Shown: positions 18,629-28,018, counted from the first letter of the stretch. The stretch: DNA of 64,000 nucleotides from RQOF01 sp964461135 (GCA_964461135.1 CAYWTB010000005.1:48287-112286); one strand, 5' to 3'. A program made the numbers and translations. Notes: generated by a model from the letters alone, not told the origin.

Positions 18629-19324
18629 ATGAAACAATTTTTTAACTCTGAAATATTGTTTGTTTTTTTAATGCTGGCAGCTTTTCCTTTGCTTGCCGAC
18701 AATAAAAGTTTTGGAAATATAAAATTAGTTATAGACTCCTCGGATTCGCTTGCATTGAATGTACAAACAGCCCTTCTTTATCGGAATGTTACCCTCGATT
18801 ATGATTCTACTCTCCTGGTTCAAAACAGGGAAGGTGTCAATATTAAATATTATCCGCAATTCGGAAAGGGAAAACAAAATGTTCTTAGAATTCTGGCGGG
18901 TGAAATTCTGGGCGAAAAACCCCGATTTTATGATATTTTTTTTATTCTGGGAGATTCAATTCCCGATTCGGTCAACTGGAAAGAAACCAATTCAAAGATT
19001 CTGATGGTTCCCAACGGTTATGTTACCGCGAACAAGGCAGTTTCCGAGGATATTAATGGGAAAATAAATTTCGATCGGGATAAAAAGGGAAATATCATTG
19101 CGGGAAGTCTTAATCTTAATTTCAATATCCAGCTCTTCGAATCATACGATATTCTTAATCAAGTGATCATGTCAGGTGCCTTTGAACTGGCGGTTGGCAC
19201 TTACAGAGAACTGGCGCTAAGCAAATCGGAAAGCGATGTTAACAAGAAAAAACGGGGTCGGCAAAGTCTTTATCTGGGAATTGTATTTACCGTTTTTTTA
19301 ATTGCTATATTTGGTCTGCGTTGA
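18629..19324 (+). CDS. Exported protein of unknown function with C-terminal membrane anchor
   Basis: I do not recognise this 231-residue protein. It has an N-terminal signal peptide (about residues 8-23, 'FVFLMLAAFPLLAD'), a middle domain with alternating hydrophobic strands ('VQTALLYRNVTLDYDSTLLVQ', 'GSLNLNFNIQLFESYDIL'), a Lys/Arg cluster, and a C-terminal hydrophobic helix (about 212-230). That arrangement places the domain in the periplasm, anchored at its C terminus. GAGGG precedes the ATG. Its stop overlaps the dinB start as TGATG, and it follows the TPR lipoprotein by 8 bp, so all are one transcript. Confidence 0.65.
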   Translation: MKQFFNSEILFVFLMLAAFPLLADNKSFGNIKLVIDSSDSLALNVQTALLYRNVTLDYDSTLLVQNREGVNIKYYPQFGKGKQNVLRILAGEILGEKPRFYDIFFILGDSIPDSVNWKETNSKILMVPNGYVTANKAVSEDINGKINFDRDKKGNIIAGSLNLNFNIQLFESYDILNQVIMSGAFELAVGTYRELALSKSESDVNKKKRGRQSLYLGIVFTVFLIAIFGLR

Positions 19325-20529
19325 TGAGTTCTGCCTGGTCAAGAATAATCATACATGTGGATATGGATGCATTTTTTGCATCTGTAGAAGAACTCCTGAA
19401 CCCGGAATGGAGGGGCAAAGCGGTGATTGTCGGTGCTGATCCTGACGGGGGTAGAGGCAGAGGTGTAGTGTCCGCCGCATCTTATGAAGCCAGGAAATTC
19501 GGAGTACATTCAGCCATGCCTATTTCTCAGGCGTACAGACTATGCCCGCAGGGAATATATGTGCGTCCGCACGGTCATGTTTACAGTGACTATTCGAAAC
19601 GGTTTTTTCAGGTCCTGCATACCTTTTCCCCCCTGGTGGAAGATCTGAGCATTGACGAAGCGTTTCTGGATATGAGTGGTAGCCTGCACCTGTTCGGAAC
19701 CGTGGAAGAACTGGGCAAACGGTTAAAGGAAGAGATTTTTAACCAAACCGGTCTGAAGGCTTCCGTGGGTATTGCTCCCGTCAAGAGCGTAGCCAAAATT
19801 GCTTCGGATTTGAACAAGCCTGATGGTCTTACGATTGTTCCCTCGGAAGCGGTACAGAGTTTTCTGGATGAGCTGCCGGTCACCAGGCTATGGGGCATCG
19901 GTAAAAAAACCTCTGTGCAATTGCAAAAACTGGGTATTCATACTGTTCTTGAATTACGCCGCTATCCCCGTGATATTCTGGAGAAAAAATTTGGTAAGAT
20001 GGGAATTCATATCCATAAAATGGCGCTTGGGGAAGACAGCCGGCCGGTAAGTCCGGAAGAAGAGGTAAAATCGGTAAGTAATGAGGTAACCTTTGAGGAA
20101 GATACAAATGATGCTGATTTCGTGCGGCAGACCATTTTTACCCTGTCAGAAAAAGTGGGAGGCCGGCTGCGTCGTTCCCACTTCAGAGGCCGGACGGTTC
20201 AATTGAAAATCCGTTTTTCCGATTTTAAGACGCATACCAGGAGCTATACCCTGCAGGAATCCACTCATTTAACCGAAGACATTTTTCAGACGGTGGAGAT
20301 TTTGCTGGCAGAATTTCTTCCGCTGGAGCAGTATGTCCGTTTGGTAGGGGTGGGAGTCTCCAGCCTTAAAAATGAAGCAGGTGCTCAACTGAGCATATGG
20401 GATGCTGATAATCAGAAGAAGTTGAAAATGGAAAAAATTCTGGATGCACTCCAGGATAAATTCGGAAGCAATATTATCCGCCATGCGGAATCTCTGCCGT
20501 TCCGATCCCCCAAAAAAAAGAATCCGTAA
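19324..20529 (+). CDS. dinB: DNA polymerase IV
   Basis: A Y-family translesion polymerase of 401 residues. Landmarks are 'HVDMDAFFASVE' (first catalytic Asp), 'SAASYEARKFGV', 'EDLSIDEAFLDM' (Asp-Glu catalytic pair), 'GLKASVGIAPVKSVAKIASDLNKP', and the helix-hairpin-helix 'LWGIGKKTSVQLQKLGI'. A beta-clamp-binding segment near the C terminus is plausible ('AQLSIWD'). Translation starts at the ATG overlapping the previous stop (TGATG). Lying at the end of a cell-envelope gene run is unusual for a stress polymerase; no LexA-type box was seen immediately upstream. Confidence 0.97.
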   Translation: MSSAWSRIIIHVDMDAFFASVEELLNPEWRGKAVIVGADPDGGRGRGVVSAASYEARKFGVHSAMPISQAYRLCPQGIYVRPHGHVYSDYSKRFFQVLHTFSPLVEDLSIDEAFLDMSGSLHLFGTVEELGKRLKEEIFNQTGLKASVGIAPVKSVAKIASDLNKPDGLTIVPSEAVQSFLDELPVTRLWGIGKKTSVQLQKLGIHTVLELRRYPRDILEKKFGKMGIHIHKMALGEDSRPVSPEEEVKSVSNEVTFEEDTNDADFVRQTIFTLSEKVGGRLRRSHFRGRTVQLKIRFSDFKTHTRSYTLQESTHLTEDIFQTVEILLAEFLPLEQYVRLVGVGVSSLKNEAGAQLSIWDADNQKKLKMEKILDALQDKFGSNIIRHAESLPFRSPKKKNP

Positions 20530-20641
20530 TGATTTATTGTGAAATTAATCCTCCATCGCATACTAACCCTGTAATTCAGATTACCTTCATTGTACAACAA
20601 ATTATAACGTTCATGCCGTAATAAATGATTTCTGTTAGTCT

Positions 20642-23581
20642 ATGCGCTATCTGTTAACCGTCCTTATTCTCCTGTTTATTTTTTCTGAGCTGCCTGCTTA
20701 TTTTCAACAGGAGGTCAAATATCACATTGATGTGGAACTGCTTCATGAGTTGAATCGGCTGGAAGGACTTGAAAAGATTACTTATATTAACAATTCACCG
20801 GATTCTCTCTCCATACTGTTTTTTCATCTCTATATCAATAAATTCAAAAATTTTCATCGTTCAGCGAATTCTTCTCGGCAATCCTTCGGTTACCAGGAAA
20901 TAATTTATCTACAGGATAATGACGGCCATGATCTTGAATATGAGATTCAGGGAACGGTAATGAAGATTATTCTTGATGAAACGGTATGTCCGGCTGATTC
21001 GGTATTGCTGACCATCCGTTTTAATACCGTGCTGCCGGAAGCCGGCGAACGTTTTGGTCATTATGGTGATCATTTTGATGTGGGAAACTGGTATCCCGTA
21101 CCGGCTGTATATGACTCCCGCGGGTGGCATACGGATCAGCATTATGACGGTGAATTTTATCAGGAATGGGGCAATTTTCAGGTCAATATTACAGTTCCAG
21201 CAGGTTTTGTGGTAGGTGCCAGCGGAGTATTATTAAATCAGGATGCATTGCCGGATTCGGTTGAATCTGCAGATCGTAAGAAATACTATGAATATTCTGA
21301 GGATTCTGCCAAAGTCATTTATCGCTATACCGCACCCCACGTGCATGATTTTGCCTGGACGGCGGATCCCGAATATATTGTGAGGACCACCATGGTTGAG
21401 GGGACGGAACTGCGTTTCCTGATCCTCCCCTACGGTCTTAAAGACTGGGAATCCCAGCTTGAGATTGCGGCAAAAGCGGTGGCACTTTTTAACCGGCAGA
21501 TTGGGCCATATCCCTATGCCACCTTAACGGTGGCAGATGGTTATGTGAAGGCTGGTGGCATAGAATATCCCAATATTGTTATTATTAACGATCAGATTAA
21601 TGATTCCATGGAGTTAAGTGCAACCATTATCCACGAAATTGCCCACCAATGGTTTTACGGACTCATTGCCAATAATCAGACCAGTTATGGATGGATGGAT
21701 GAAGGATTCGCTACCTTTTTCGAAAGCCAGGGTATGGCTCACCTCTTCGGTAATAACCGTGAGTATGTAAATTCTCCCCGCGGTTTCTGGGGTAAATTCT
21801 TCGGATACTGGCGAAACAGAGAAAATTCAGACCGTCTTGCATACCTTGAATATATTCGCAGCGGGGAGGAAGAACCCATTTTCCGGCATTTTGACTGGTT
21901 CCGGCATGAACCATGGATTCCCTATTATCAGAAAATGAGCCTGGTCATTTCCCAGTTACGATACCTGACGGGAGATTCCCTGTTCTGGCGGGCCATACAT
22001 AATTATTATGAGAAATGGAAATACCGACATCCCTATCCGGAAGATCTCTACCAGGTCTTCGAAGATATTTCCGGCCGCGAATTGGACTGGTTCTTTTATC
22101 AATGGCTCAATACCACCTGGCATTGTGATTATTCGGTACATACCTGTGGGGAACAGTGGCAGACAGTCAAGGGAGAAAAGTTGTATCAGGCACGTCTAAA
22201 GTTTAAACGCAACGATCAGATTGCCATGCCCCTTGACTTCAGGGTACATTTTAAAAACGGTTCGATAGGTAATTACCGCATTTCTGTGGATGATGGTATG
22301 AGTTTTATGCCGCCTGACTCCCTGGCAATTCCACCCTGGTCATTCCGGGAAAAAGTAAATTATGTAACACTGAATCTGCCGGACAGAATAAGCAAAGTTG
22401 AAATAAATCCCGGGCAGCAATTACTGGATATTAATCCATTTAATGATGATACCGGGAGGTGGCCAGGAATATACTGGTATTGGTTAAAAAGACAATATTA
22501 CCTTCCCCATACCGATGGATATACGGCTACTGTATTTCCTTTTCTTTTTTACAATCATATTGATGGCCTGCAGGCTGGTATAAGGACTCGTGGCAACTAT
22601 ATTTTCCCGGATTATCAGCACCGCTCGGAGATTCTCCTGGGATTTCGCTCATGGCATCCATCATTGGATATCTGGTTTGAACATCCGTTTTACAGGCTGA
22701 ATCGGGATGTTCATATTATAGCCAATCTTTATAATGCTGCCGGGCGGCGGGGGACAGGACTCTGGTTGCAGTGGATAACCAATAATAGGAAAAAGGTGAA
22801 TTCTGCTCTGTTCGGCTGGCAATGGCGCTATATTTATAATATGGATTATTACCCGTACCCGGTTTCTGCGGGGAATATCAGTTTTCTGGAAGGTGAAATA
22901 AAAAAAGGATATTGGAAAGCGGGATTTTTACCTGCAGGCTGGCAAGTGAGTATTAAAGCCGAAACCTCGTTTCTTGGAGGAGATTACTCTTTCCAGACCT
23001 GGCAGATCCGGGGATTAACCCGCCTGCCGCTCCCTTTTCATCAGAAGCTTACTCTCAGCCTGACTTCTGAAAACGCCTATGGCACTCCACCGCTTCAAAA
23101 AGCATTCAGAATTGGTGGCAGCGGGCTTTATGATTACTTTCTGAATCCCTACCTTCGTGCCAGAGGAACGTTACCGCCATCCTGGTGGTCGCAAGACCAT
23201 GTTTTTCAGGAGGGAGGGGGGAACATTCGCTCCCTGGCTTCCGCCTGGGAACCGGCACCTTCCCACCTGATCAATGGTTTTGTCTCAATCACACTGGGCA
23301 ATCCGTTAAATCTCTCCTATCAATATTTTCCGTATCTGTCCGATATCCTCATTTCTGCTTTCACGTCCTGGACCACAACCGGTAACAACTGGAATCATTT
23401 TTCGGACTATTATGGTGAAGCCGGCTTAACTGTATCCTTCACCAGGCTCCCTTTTGTTTTAACCTACTTTGATATAGAAACCCTTCACTTGGATTTTCCA
23501 TTCTGGGTAAATAATACCATTGGTTCTGAAAATATTGATTATCGCTGGGTAATCAGAATGGATATCAGGAGTTTTAATTGA
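20642..23581 (+). CDS. Secreted M1-family metallopeptidase with outer-membrane barrel-like C-terminal half
   Basis: A 979-residue protein with an N-terminal signal peptide. Residues about 25-560 are an M1 (gluzincin) aminopeptidase: substrate motif 'GGIEYP' in place of GAMEN, and zinc site H331-E332-x-x-H335 with E354 18 residues after the second His ('IIHEIAHQWFYG', 'WMDEGFATFFE'). From about residue 600 to the end the sequence changes to alternating aromatic/hydrophobic strands ('FPFLFYNHIDGLQAGIRTRG', 'HPSLDIWFEHPFY', 'LPFVLTYFDIETL') ending near Phe, resembling a BamA/D15-type outer-membrane beta-barrel. The enzyme would then be tethered in the outer membrane. The peptidase is certain, the barrel inferred. 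It is followed after 1 bp by a VanZ gene. Confidence 0.85.
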   Translation: MRYLLTVLILLFIFSELPAYFQQEVKYHIDVELLHELNRLEGLEKITYINNSPDSLSILFFHLYINKFKNFHRSANSSRQSFGYQEIIYLQDNDGHDLEYEIQGTVMKIILDETVCPADSVLLTIRFNTVLPEAGERFGHYGDHFDVGNWYPVPAVYDSRGWHTDQHYDGEFYQEWGNFQVNITVPAGFVVGASGVLLNQDALPDSVESADRKKYYEYSEDSAKVIYRYTAPHVHDFAWTADPEYIVRTTMVEGTELRFLILPYGLKDWESQLEIAAKAVALFNRQIGPYPYATLTVADGYVKAGGIEYPNIVIINDQINDSMELSATIIHEIAHQWFYGLIANNQTSYGWMDEGFATFFESQGMAHLFGNNREYVNSPRGFWGKFFGYWRNRENSDRLAYLEYIRSGEEEPIFRHFDWFRHEPWIPYYQKMSLVISQLRYLTGDSLFWRAIHNYYEKWKYRHPYPEDLYQVFEDISGRELDWFFYQWLNTTWHCDYSVHTCGEQWQTVKGEKLYQARLKFKRNDQIAMPLDFRVHFKNGSIGNYRISVDDGMSFMPPDSLAIPPWSFREKVNYVTLNLPDRISKVEINPGQQLLDINPFNDDTGRWPGIYWYWLKRQYYLPHTDGYTATVFPFLFYNHIDGLQAGIRTRGNYIFPDYQHRSEILLGFRSWHPSLDIWFEHPFYRLNRDVHIIANLYNAAGRRGTGLWLQWITNNRKKVNSALFGWQWRYIYNMDYYPYPVSAGNISFLEGEIKKGYWKAGFLPAGWQVSIKAETSFLGGDYSFQTWQIRGLTRLPLPFHQKLTLSLTSENAYGTPPLQKAFRIGGSGLYDYFLNPYLRARGTLPPSWWSQDHVFQEGGGNIRSLASAWEPAPSHLINGFVSITLGNPLNLSYQYFPYLSDILISAFTSWTTTGNNWNHFSDYYGEAGLTVSFTRLPFVLTYFDIETLHLDFPFWVNNTIGSENIDYRWVIRMDIRSFN

Positions 23582-23582
23582 T

Positions 23583-23990
23583 ATGACTAAATTTGTGCGC
23601 TTTCATGGACCCGTTATAATATTTATGGCCGGAATCTTTATCCTGTCATCGATTCCCGATTTAACTCCGCCTTATCTTGGTTTTAAAACTCAGGATAAGG
23701 TTTATCATTTTCTATTCTATGCGGTCTTCGGCTATTTTATCGCCCGGTCCTTCTTTTACCAGGATTCGTTTCCCACTCTTAGAAAAAATTTCATATTGCT
23801 GTCGGTTTTATTCGGAACACTTTACGGATTAACCGATGAGATTCACCAGTATTACGTGCCGGGCCGCATAATGAGCTATGGAGATTTTCTGGCGGACATG
23901 CTGGGAGTTACGGCCGGTGCGGCAATGTTTTTTTTCCGTTATAAAGTATTCTCTCTGTTTATTAAAAATAAATTCAAGAAAGTCAACTGA
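23583..23990 (+). CDS. Small VanZ-family membrane protein
   Basis: A 135-residue protein with four hydrophobic helices and the classic VanZ-family pattern: 'SSIPDLTPPYLG' after TM1, 'DKVYHFLFYAVFGYFIAR' in TM2, and 'YGLTDEIHQYYVPGR' plus 'DFLADMLGVTAGA' near the C terminus. Its ATG lies one base after the M1 peptidase stop, so it is almost surely cotranscribed. The molecular function of this compact VanZ type is not known. Length is normal. Confidence 0.85.
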   Translation: MTKFVRFHGPVIIFMAGIFILSSIPDLTPPYLGFKTQDKVYHFLFYAVFGYFIARSFFYQDSFPTLRKNFILLSVLFGTLYGLTDEIHQYYVPGRIMSYGDFLADMLGVTAGAAMFFFRYKVFSLFIKNKFKKVN

Positions 23991-24516
23991 AAAAATTATC
24001 GCTGGATGCGGCCATTATCTTATCAGGAAGATTGATATACATCGCAAGAACGGTAATGGTTGGAATAGTAGGGAGAAGGATACGATTTCCAAGAGAAGTA
24101 ACCGGGAATGGATCCTTTAAAATAGGAATCTTCGCTGGTTAATAAAGGACGAAAATAACAGCTGCCTCTGTGAACCTCAGGGTGATTCCCGGATAACATT
24201 AGTTCTGTGGCCAAAGAACAGTTTGTTTTAAGGATGAGGTTTAAAAAACTGGGGCTTTTTAATATCTGGCAGATTTTATAAATTTAAGAATATGATTTGG
24301 TCTTTGACCCGCAATCATGAAAAGTAAGCCGGCTGTACCGAGGAATTGTGATGTTTCGCAACTCTCCCTTCACATGGTAAGAGAGGGGTACCCTTTTATG
24401 AATTTGGAATTGGGGATTGCCAAAGAGGCGAGTTCGTGGTATATACCATTTAATTATAAGTGCTGAGCTGAATTCCCAATCATTTAAAAAAATATAATAA
24501 TTCGCAGGAGATTGAT
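23991..24516. other. Long gene-free interval before mrp
   Basis: About 526 bases with only short unsupported frames. The first 120 bases are open in two frames past the VanZ stop, and one of them reads as a hydrophobic stretch ('AAIILSGRLIYIARTVMVG'), possibly the decayed start of a membrane-protein gene, but this is weak. No strong promoter or structured RNA stands out. The mrp promoter should lie in the right half. Confidence 0.4.
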
Positions 24517-25593
24517 ATGGCAGAATTGACAAAGGAAAAAGTTGAAGAAACTCTATCCCGGATAAAGTATCCTGGCTTTAATCGGGATATTATTTCATTC
24601 GGGGTGATTAACAAAATTGAAATTGAGGGAAATACCATAAATGTATTCGTCAAGTTTACCACCAAAAACCAGGAAACCAAATCAGAAATCCTGTCCGATA
24701 TTGAAAAAGCACTATCTGAAACGTTTAAAGATTCCCGGGTAAATCTTGAAGAAATCGGCTCGGGTGGCTCGGGTGGCGGTAAGGCGAAGCAGGCAATGGG
24801 CAGCGGAGATCCCTGGGCCGGCAGAGCCCCTATTGAGGGGATAAAGAATATTATTGCCGTGGCTTCCGGCAAGGGTGGCGTGGGGAAATCCACTGTAAGC
24901 ACCAATCTGGCCATTGCACTTTCCAGGCATGGTTATAACATCGGTTTAATGGACAGTGACATTTACGGACCCAGCATACATATCATGATGGGGGTCGATG
25001 AACGACCCATGGTAACCGGCGACCAGAAGATACTACCCCTGGAAAAATTCGGAATCAAATTAATGTCCATGGGATTTCTGATTGACAATGATGCTCCGTT
25101 GATCTGGAGGGGTCCGCTGGTTATGAAGGCGGTGGAACAGTTTCTGCGGGATGTGGTATGGGGTGAACTGGATGCTCTGGTCATTGATCTCCCCCCCGGA
25201 ACAGGCGATGCACAATTAACGCTGGTACAGAAAACACCACTCACCGGTGCCATTATTGTCACCACACCGCAGGAGGTGGCGCTGGTTGACGCGCGGCGTG
25301 GCTTAAAAATGTTTCAGAAAATGGATACCAGAGTTTTGGGCATTGTTGAGAATATGAGCTATTTCATTTGTCCGGAATGCGGCAAAAAGACCTTTATTTT
25401 TGGCAGTGAGGGTGGTTCACGCTCTTCCCGCCAGCTGAATGTTCCCCTCCTGGGGCAGATTCCCATTGAACCGTGGGTGACGGAATCCGGTGATAGTGGT
25501 ATTCCAGTCGTGGCCAACCATCCGGAAAGTGCCTCTGCTAAAGCCTTTATGGAAATTGCAGCGAAAATAGCCGGCGATGACATGTTCCGCTAA
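24517..25593 (+). CDS. mrp: Mrp/NBP35-family iron-sulfur cluster carrier ATPase
   Basis: A P-loop ATPase that holds and delivers Fe-S clusters to apoproteins. The 358-residue product has an N-terminal DUF59/MIP18-like domain (about 1-80), a Gly/Ser linker, and the Mrp NTPase with deviant Walker A 'GKGGVGKST' (118-126), 'DSDIYGPSIH' and a C-terminal C-x-x-C ('CPECGKK') that binds the cluster between two subunits. AGGAGA precedes the ATG. It converges on rpsT with a shared terminator. Confidence 0.95.
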   Translation: MAELTKEKVEETLSRIKYPGFNRDIISFGVINKIEIEGNTINVFVKFTTKNQETKSEILSDIEKALSETFKDSRVNLEEIGSGGSGGGKAKQAMGSGDPWAGRAPIEGIKNIIAVASGKGGVGKSTVSTNLAIALSRHGYNIGLMDSDIYGPSIHIMMGVDERPMVTGDQKILPLEKFGIKLMSMGFLIDNDAPLIWRGPLVMKAVEQFLRDVVWGELDALVIDLPPGTGDAQLTLVQKTPLTGAIIVTTPQEVALVDARRGLKMFQKMDTRVLGIVENMSYFICPECGKKTFIFGSEGGSRSSRQLNVPLLGQIPIEPWVTESGDSGIPVVANHPESASAKAFMEIAAKIAGDDMFR

Positions 25594-25621
25594 ATTATGA
25601 GAATGAGAAGTTAAAAAATAA

Positions 25622-25669
25622 AAGAAGCCTCACGCAAGGTAGGGTTCGTTTTAGCGTGAGGCTTCTTTC
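25622..25669. terminator. Bidirectional terminator between mrp and rpsT
   Basis: AAGAAGCCTCACGC pairs with GCGTGAGGCTTCTT around an 18-nt loop. It is flanked by A-rich sequence on the left and TTTC on the right, so it can serve both converging genes. Confidence 0.85.
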
Positions 25670-25689
25670 GGGTTGAGGAGGGAAATCGT

Positions 25690-25944
25690 CTATTTCAAAT
25701 GGCTGACATGTTTCATTAATCGAGATTTCTTATTTGCCGCTTTATTTTTATGAATAATGCGGTTTTTTACCATTTTATCCAGAATAGATGATGCTTCCCG
25801 ATAATTTGAAAGACCTTCTTCTTTATTTTTTGAACTGACAACTTTCTTTATGTAGGTTTTCATGGTAGATAACTGAAAGCGGTTCCGTTCCCGGTTTCTC
25901 TGATTGATCTGAATTCGCTTGATTGCCGACTTGTGATGAGCCAT
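25690..25944 (-). CDS. rpsT: 30S ribosomal protein S20
   Basis: An 84-residue, strongly basic protein that binds 16S rRNA during early small-subunit assembly. 'MAHHKSAIKRIQINQRNRERN' and 'IHKNKAANKKSRLMKHV' are clear S20 family signatures, and the length is normal. AAAGGA lies about 11 nt upstream of the ATG. It is monocistronic and ends at the shared terminator. Confidence 0.97.
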   Translation of the reverse strand: MAHHKSAIKRIQINQRNRERNRFQLSTMKTYIKKVVSSKNKEEGLSNYREASSILDKMVKNRIIHKNKAANKKSRLMKHVSHLK

Positions 25945-26034
25945 TACTTATAACATCCTTTCTTTATTCGTGAAAAAAATTTAATAAAAGAATCCCCTTG
26001 TGTCAAATAAAAAATGACCTTAACCATTTTTTTG

Positions 26035-26106
26035 TACCCCCGGCAGGAATCGAACCTGCGCGCATGGCTCCGGAGGCCATCGCTCTATCCACTGAGCTAC
26101 GGGGGC
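26035..26106 (-). tRNA. tRNA-Arg (anticodon CCG)
   Basis: A full cloverleaf can be drawn on the minus strand: acceptor GCCCCCG / CGGGGGT (first pair G-U), D-arm GCTC..GAGC, anticodon stem ATGGC/GCCAT with loop CTCCGGA, T-arm GCAGG..CCTGC, discriminator A. The anticodon CCG reads CGG. No CCA is encoded. Confidence 0.95.
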
Positions 26107-27010
26107 AATTTCACGCAGCGAATTTATAAAACTCCTGATCATAAAACAAATAGAAATTATTGTTGTGCCTGTTACGGGCAACACAGTCAATATATTCCCT
26201 GAATAATTCATGACCATCGGTCACAAAGGAAAGTAAATAACAGAAATAAGGAAATCGCCTTTTATAATCTAAAAAATGCAAAATTAAACCCGACCCTGCT
26301 TAATTCGCAGATAGGGGCTAACGCCCAAATATACTGGATTCTTTAATCCCCGGTCTGAAAACCGGGGCCATTTAATTTCTAAGAATATAACAACTTTGAT
26401 ACATTATATCGTATTTTGTGAATTAAGCAGGCTAATAAATTTTATAACCAGTATTTTTTGGAACCTGCTGACACTATGGTTTAATTTTGAAATTAAACAA
26501 TTGATCATATTATCCAGGATACCTCTCCAGGGAAAAGTTAACTGCACTGTATTATTTATTTAATATTTATAGATTTACAGGTTGTGATTCGTATCAAAAG
26601 AACCTGATGTTTTTTTTATAATTTCATTTGGATAATATATCACAGAAATTGAAGATAATCAGGGACGATGGAATGATTTCGAACAACTTTATGTTGATGC
26701 ATACCCGGAAGTCAGGAAAAGTGGAGGGGCCCGCCGGATTTTTTATCATTCCTTTTTATTCTGCTTTTATTATATTTACATGCATCCACTGCAGGGAATA
26801 TGTGTGTTATTTTCGAAAATATATGTGTATTTATCAGGATAGTAAAAGCCCACTGAGAAGGGGAAATAGACCGGAAGAAATGTCTGTTAACACATAAAAG
26901 CAGCAGTATAATATGCTGTGCGGGAGGGCAGGTTTAATTGAGCCTGTGTATTGTGGTCAATCTAACAGGATACTGATGTTCTCTGGCTTCTCCTTTAATA
27001 GCGGTGAACC
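26107..27010. other. 900-base gene-poor interval
   Basis: AT-rich DNA without a supported gene; an 89-codon frame at 26628-26897 has no ribosome-binding site or recognisable product. Its only clear structure is the small inverted-repeat element at 26295-26431. The promoter for the ExeA-like gene must lie toward the right end. Confidence 0.5.
26295..26431. repeat. Small structured element bounded by 15-bp inverted repeats
   Basis: CCTGCTTAATTCGCA (26295-26309) and TGTGAATTAAGCAGG (26417-26431) are inverted repeats matching at 14 of 15 positions and enclose a 137-bp unit. Inside are two further hairpins: GGGCTAACGCCC (26315-26326) and CCCCGGT/ACCGGGG (26348-26354 with 26361-26367, six-base loop). 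There is no coding capacity. It could be a MITE, a REP-like palindromic element or a structured RNA; no second copy was seen in this window. Confidence 0.6.
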
Positions 27011-28018
27011 ATGTATAATGAATATTTTGGTTTAAAAGAAGAACCTTTTAATCTGGCACCGGATCCTGCATTTTTCTATGCCAGTGAGGGACAGACCGAA
27101 GCACTTGCCCGGCTGCAATATGGTATCGAGTTGAGGAAAGGGCTCATATTGCTTACGGGGGATGTCGGTTCGGGCAAAACCACCGTTTTACAAACCCTGA
27201 TGGCCAATCAGAAATCTGATCAGAAAACGGCCCTTATTGTTAATCCTAAAATAGTCGGAAACCGGTTGATTCAGAATATTTGCCGGGAGTTTGGAATTGA
27301 GCTGGATTTCACCCAGATGTCAAGAGCTGATGTCCTCAATATTCTGTATGAATACATACTCAAAAAATCGTTTTATGAGCAGAATTTTACAGTCATCATT
27401 GATGATGCCCATGAACTGGCTATGGAGCAGTTTGATGATATCCTTTTATTAACCAAAATTGAAACCAGTACCCGTCAACTGCTCCAGGTAGTGCTTGCAG
27501 GTTTGCCGGTTCTTTATGAGCGGCTGAAATCCCCGGAGCTGCTGCCCCTTTATCAGCGGATACAGATTCAGTATCATCTTAAACCATTTACCTATTCCGA
27601 CACGCAGAATTATATACTGCACCGCCTGTCAAAAGCAGGTCGAGAAAAACAGGATATTTTCAAAGCGGATGCTGTTCAGCGGATCTATCAGCTTTCCAAA
27701 GGGATTCCACGGACTATCAGTATTATAGCATCAAATTCGATGCTGTACGCCTTTCTGAATAAAATAAAGAAGATTGACTACAAGGTGATTAACTTATCCA
27801 CTGATGAATCGATGCAAGCAGGTGCCGATAAAAGACCGGAAGGCCCGGAAAGCCGCCTTAACGAAAAATTTCCACCCCGCATTAAATATGTTCCATCCCG
27901 GGTGAGAAGGAAACGATCCTGGCTGAAATGGATCTGGATTGGCGTTGTTATTACATTAATCCTGATCGGATTGAATATTCTGGCACAATATCTTATTTCC
28001 TACTTTAATCTGTTCTAG
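27011..28018 (+). CDS. ExeA/GspA-like AAA ATPase with C-terminal membrane helix
   Basis: A 335-residue protein. The N terminus 'MYNEYFGLKEEPFNLAPDPAFFY' is the hallmark of ExeA-like ATPases linked to type II secretion, exosortase and glycan export systems. Walker A is 'GDVGSGKTT' (50-58) and Walker B 'VIIDDAHEL'; a winged-helix-like AAA lid follows to about 265. A basic stretch 'SRVRRKRSWLK' precedes one C-terminal transmembrane helix, so the ATPase faces the cytoplasm. No secretion genes lie next to it, making the partner unknown. The end overlaps the convergent macrodomain gene by 4 bp. Confidence 0.82.
   Translation: MYNEYFGLKEEPFNLAPDPAFFYASEGQTEALARLQYGIELRKGLILLTGDVGSGKTTVLQTLMANQKSDQKTALIVNPKIVGNRLIQNICREFGIELDFTQMSRADVLNILYEYILKKSFYEQNFTVIIDDAHELAMEQFDDILLLTKIETSTRQLLQVVLAGLPVLYERLKSPELLPLYQRIQIQYHLKPFTYSDTQNYILHRLSKAGREKQDIFKADAVQRIYQLSKGIPRTISIIASNSMLYAFLNKIKKIDYKVINLSTDESMQAGADKRPEGPESRLNEKFPPRIKYVPSRVRRKRSWLKWIWIGVVITLILIGLNILAQYLISYFNLF

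Noticed and set aside
26628..26897. 89-codon plus-strand frame in the 26-27 kb gap
   Set aside because: No ribosome-binding site, odd composition (many Ile, Phe and Cys) and no recognisable domain.
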